A stretch of DNA of 42,713 nucleotides, from NCBI GenBank assembly GCA_937881575.1, contig CALGEI010000144.1:1-42713 (forward strand), written 5' to 3'. The translations under genes and the position numbers were made by a program. The notes under the pieces are model-generated. The model was not told the origin of the DNA. It saw nothing but the letters and a program-made list of their open reading frames with translations, and ran no database searches. Position 1 is the stretch's first letter, and each line of letters starts with the position of its first letter. Below, one piece after another: positions 40,553 through 42,713 of this stretch. This stretch comes from an uncultured Flavobacteriales bacterium (GTDB taxonomy: Bacteria > Bacteroidota > Bacteroidia > Flavobacteriales_D > Sanyastnellaceae).

Positions 40553-41878
40553 ATGAATGCACAGATTAAAGGTTCAGGCGGGGCTTCGTATAGAGCTCCC
40601 TTTATTATCGTAACAAGTTTGTTTTTTATGTGGGGATTCATCACCGTGATGGTGGATGCCCTGATTCCAAGACTCAAGGATGTGTTTGAGCTCACCCTGC
40701 TTCAGGCCGGACTGGTTCAATTTGCATGGTTTGCCGCCTATGGTTTGATCAGTATTCCTGGTGGAAATCTCATTGAACGCATTGGATACAAGCGCGGTAT
40801 ACTAACGGGACTTGGTCTCGCATCGCTCGGTTGTTTGCTCTTTTATCCAGCCGCTGCGACGAGGATGTATCCGCTGTTCTTGATCGCATTGTTTGTTGTG
40901 GCTGGAGGCATTACGATTCTGCAAGTCGCTGCGAATCCCTATATCTCAGTTTTGGGTGAACCAGAGAAGGCTTCGAGCCGATTGAATTTGGCGCAAGCAT
41001 TCAATTCACTGGGAACCACAATCGCACCAATCGTTGCTGCAAGCTTCTTATTGAGTGATAAAATTCTCAATTCAGATCAACAAGGCCAATTGGATGAAGC
41101 GGCTTTGGATGCTTATCGATTGGCTGAGGCCTCAGCGGTGCAAGGCCCCTTTGTGTCTTTGGCAATCGCTTTCGGCGTTTTGGCCGTGCTCATGGGAGTG
41201 AGCAAATTGCCTCGGATTTTGGGTGGAACTTCCCAAGGAGGTTACCGCGCTGTATTGCAAAACAAACGATTGGTATACGGTGCCATTGGCATCTTTGTGT
41301 ATGTCGGCGCAGAAGTAGCGATTGGTTCCTATATGGTCAACTATGGCATTGAGCTGGGTGTAGACCAGGTGATTCGAGAAAGCGCTGTGCTTTCTTCCAT
41401 GGCTTCAATCGCAGCGAGCATAAGCGGAAAGTCATTGGCCGGAATGGACACCAAGGGACTCATTGGTGCATTGTTGACCTTCTATTGGGGTGGTGCTATG
41501 ATTGGACGTTTTATTGGTTCGTTCGTGATGAGTCGCATGGCGCCTCAGCGAATTTTAGGTTTTTTCGCACTTTGTGCTGCAGCTATGACCATTTTGAGTG
41601 TGTCGACTTCAGGAGTCATGGCGCTGCTGGCGTTATTGAGTGTAGGCTTCTTCAATAGCATCATGTTCCCAACCATATTTACGCTGGGGATTAGTGAGCT
41701 CGGTGATTTGAAACCCTTAGGAAGCGGAGTGCTGTGTACAGCGATTGTCGGGGGCGCGGTCATCCCACCAGCTGTTGGAGGATTGGCAGATCAGTTTGGC
41801 TTTTCATTGGCTTTGATTCTTCCGGTTCTTTGCTACTTCTACATCCAGTATTACGCCATGCGCGTCGCGCGGGACTGA
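40553..41878 (+). CDS. FucP-like sugar MFS transporter
   Basis: 441 residues with about 12 membrane segments. The motifs are those of the FucP/sugar:H+ symporter branch: FFMWGFITVMVDALIPRLKD, NLIERIGYKRGILTG, LQVAANPYISVLGEPEKASS, RLNLAQAFNSLGTTIAPIVA and FNSIMFPTIFTLGISELG. It probably imports a hexose (fucose, glucose, galactose or similar) with protons. The start chosen, ATG 40553, avoids a GTG at 40538 that lies upstream of a TATTTTG element. No catabolic genes are beside it, so the substrate is open. Confidence 0.94.
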   Translation: MNAQIKGSGGASYRAPFIIVTSLFFMWGFITVMVDALIPRLKDVFELTLLQAGLVQFAWFAAYGLISIPGGNLIERIGYKRGILTGLGLASLGCLLFYPAAATRMYPLFLIALFVVAGGITILQVAANPYISVLGEPEKASSRLNLAQAFNSLGTTIAPIVAASFLLSDKILNSDQQGQLDEAALDAYRLAEASAVQGPFVSLAIAFGVLAVLMGVSKLPRILGGTSQGGYRAVLQNKRLVYGAIGIFVYVGAEVAIGSYMVNYGIELGVDQVIRESAVLSSMASIAASISGKSLAGMDTKGLIGALLTFYWGGAMIGRFIGSFVMSRMAPQRILGFFALCAAAMTILSVSTSGVMALLALLSVGFFNSIMFPTIFTLGISELGDLKPLGSGVLCTAIVGGAVIPPAVGGLADQFGFSLALILPVLCYFYIQYYAMRVARD

Positions 41879-42014
41879 ATTATTGACGGTTGTGCACAAA
41901 TTTCCTTAACAAAAGCACTTTCTTTTCAAACAGACACAACTATTTCGTTTGTTTTGGTGTTCATTAGCTGAAGCAATGGTTCGAATGCTCGAGCCACAGA
42001 GAATATAGATTGTT

Positions 42015-42158
42015 ATGGCTCGAAAAAAGAGAGAGAAAGAGTTGCAGCCCAATATCAAAGTTCGTCTTGATCGGCGAACTGTGATTACTGTGCGTGACCA
42101 TGAGAAATTGGCGTTTTGGAAAGAGAAATACCCGCTTTTAGAGATCATTGAAGATTGA
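42015..42158 (+). CDS. Small basic protein, 47 residues
   Basis: Short frame starting MARKKREKELQPNIKVRLDR and continuing RTVITVRDHEKLAFWKEKYP LLEIIED in phase. It has a Lys/Arg-rich beginning and a mixed-charge end. The frame is in coding style (few rare codons, no cysteines), has its own 136-base leader region, and a strong terminator lies 36 bases after the stop. I do not recognise a family; it could be an RNA- or ribosome-associated small protein. Not overlapped by another gene. Confidence 0.6.
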   Translation: MARKKREKELQPNIKVRLDRRTVITVRDHEKLAFWKEKYPLLEIIED

Positions 42159-42194
42159 GTCCAGCGGTTTCCTCTTGCGCTAGTTCAACCTTAG

Positions 42195-42240
42195 CGGCAT
42201 AAAAAAGCCGGCCCTTTGAAAGGCCGGCTTTTTTATGCCG
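42195..42240. terminator. Bidirectional intrinsic terminator, perfect 19-bp stem
   Basis: CGGCATAAAAAAGCCGGCC (42195-42213), 8-base loop, then its exact reverse complement (42222-42240). GC-rich core flanked by A6 and T6 on the two sides, so it works for both strands. It separates the small plus-strand gene from the convergent minus-strand gene. Confidence 0.93.
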
Positions 42241-42260
42241 TAGAATCCGGTTCCGCGATT

Positions 42261-42530
42261 TTACGCGACCTCTTCCTTTTTCCAAGGGGCAAACGCCAGT
42301 TGCTCACGTCCTTTTTTAGTCAATGCGTACCCATTCTTGTTCTGAACCATCCCGTCCAAATACAAATTGGTTATGCGCTCGCCGATCCGAGCTTGGCCGA
42401 CGCTAAGGTCTGTATCGGCTTCAATGCGTTTCCAAAAATTCCTTTCCAAAACGGCCAATCGGATGTGTGCCTGCTGCTCTTGCTTGTACGTATGGACAAT
42501 GTCCAAAACCATAAAATCGTATTTATCCAT
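42261..42530 (-). CDS. Small winged-helix-like protein of unknown function
   Basis: 89 residues from ATG 42530 (MDKYDFMVLDIVHTYKQEQQ). The longer reading to 42704 would cross a -7-like TACTTTGC and the divergent gene start, so it is rejected. The layout is a helix, then LERNFWKRIEADTDLSVGQA, RIGERITNLYLDGMVQNKNG and YALTKKGREQLAFAP, like a winged helix with a C-terminal wing (NGYALTKKG). It may be a DNA-binding protein, but no family is recognised. Ends 21 bases from the bidirectional terminator. Confidence 0.72.
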   Translation of the reverse strand: MDKYDFMVLDIVHTYKQEQQAHIRLAVLERNFWKRIEADTDLSVGQARIGERITNLYLDGMVQNKNGYALTKKGREQLAFAPWKKEEVA

Positions 42531-42618
42531 CTGAAAGGCTTGTAGGGTGATAGTTGATTGTCGTGTGTGCAAAGTACCCGACGGTTTCGACTTCTGGGCT
42601 ACAAATGTTAAATGAAAT

Positions 42619-42713
42619 ATGAACGAATTGTTAACGAGTGAACGGCCTTTGTTGGAAACTTGTGAATTGCTATTTCCTGAGGAGTTTATGGGGATTGCAA
42701 CCATCTTTAAACC
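42619..42713 (+). CDS. Start of a gene cut by the right edge
   Basis: From ATG 42619 the frame reads MNELLTSERPLLETCELLFP EEFMGIATIFK and stays open to the end of the window (31 residues). It diverges from the small winged-helix-like gene, 88 bases away. Too short to assign. Confidence 0.5.
   Translation, partial: MNELLTSERPLLETCELLFPEEFMGIATIFK

Noticed and set aside
42531-42704. Longer N-terminus for the small winged-helix-like protein (to 42704)
   Set aside because: It would run across the divergent gene start at 42619 and the -7-like element at 42569-42576; the compact domain begins at 42530.

Overview
The window looks like part of a chromosome from the phylum Bacteroidota, most like the Flavobacteriales (marine-type, moderate GC). 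The evidence is type IX secretion system (T9SS) cargo proteins with type A and type B C-terminal sorting domains, the T9SS component PorQ, a bacillithiol enzyme (BshA), a DUF4494 protein, a GlmU-family protein of the Bacteroidota kind, and promoter -7 elements of the TAnnTTTG type. I assign no genus. I see no insertion sequence, prophage, CRISPR array or rRNA.

Layout. 1-2681: the N-terminal half of a secreted repeat protein, cut by the window edge, diverges from a membrane-anchored TPR/LuxR-type regulator. 2682-3583: a mostly non-coding stretch with a decayed FISUMP-domain fragment and a minus-strand tRNA operon (Lys-TTT, Leu-GAG, Leu-CAG, terminator). 3584-8315: a plus-strand run of a small secreted protein, a T9SS type B adhesin and a superfamily 1 helicase. 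8331-10957: DUF4494 protein, Pcm, a YrdC/Sua5-family protein and FSA-type transaldolase. 11031-16148: a DksA-like zinc finger protein, a surface-polysaccharide pair (lipoprotein and WcaJ-type glycosyl-1-phosphate transferase), an OmpA protein, an FAH-family hydrolase and shikimate kinase. 16156-20952: a phosphoribosyltransferase, an RlmD-family RNA methyltransferase without the usual Fe-S cysteines, then exported EEP hydrolase, SLC13 transporter and AroQ. 20933-35547: nine co-directional minus-strand genes (GlmU-like, Lon, PorQ, Cmk, GH3/beta-lactamase fusion, BshA, a membrane protein, a lipoprotein and a T9SS type A lipase-like protein). 35610-42713: a CarH/LitR-like MerR regulator, an ECF sigma factor, a large choice-of-anchor L adhesin, a FucP-like sugar transporter, a 47-residue small protein, a strong bidirectional terminator, a small winged-helix-like protein and a gene cut by the right edge.

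How it works together. Much of the window concerns the cell surface: PorQ belongs to the T9SS attachment machinery, and three large proteins here carry T9SS sorting domains. WcaJ, the OmpA protein, the GH3/beta-lactamase enzyme and several lipoproteins also act in the envelope. The rest is core metabolism and RNA or protein maintenance.

The most unusual signal is promoter geometry. At least seven genes have a good match to the Bacteroidota -7 element ending only 3-4 bases before the start codon (DUF4494, fsa, ompA, aroQ, the 25295 lipoprotein, bshA, GlmU-like), and an eighth, rlmD, does so at 5 bases if its GTG start is right. This suggests leaderless or nearly leaderless transcripts. Other points worth a second look are the Fe-S-less RlmD homologue, the PorQ-to-lipase gene block, the CarH-like regulator that keeps W-x9-EH but has Leu after the Trp, and the FISUMP relic abutting the tRNA operon.
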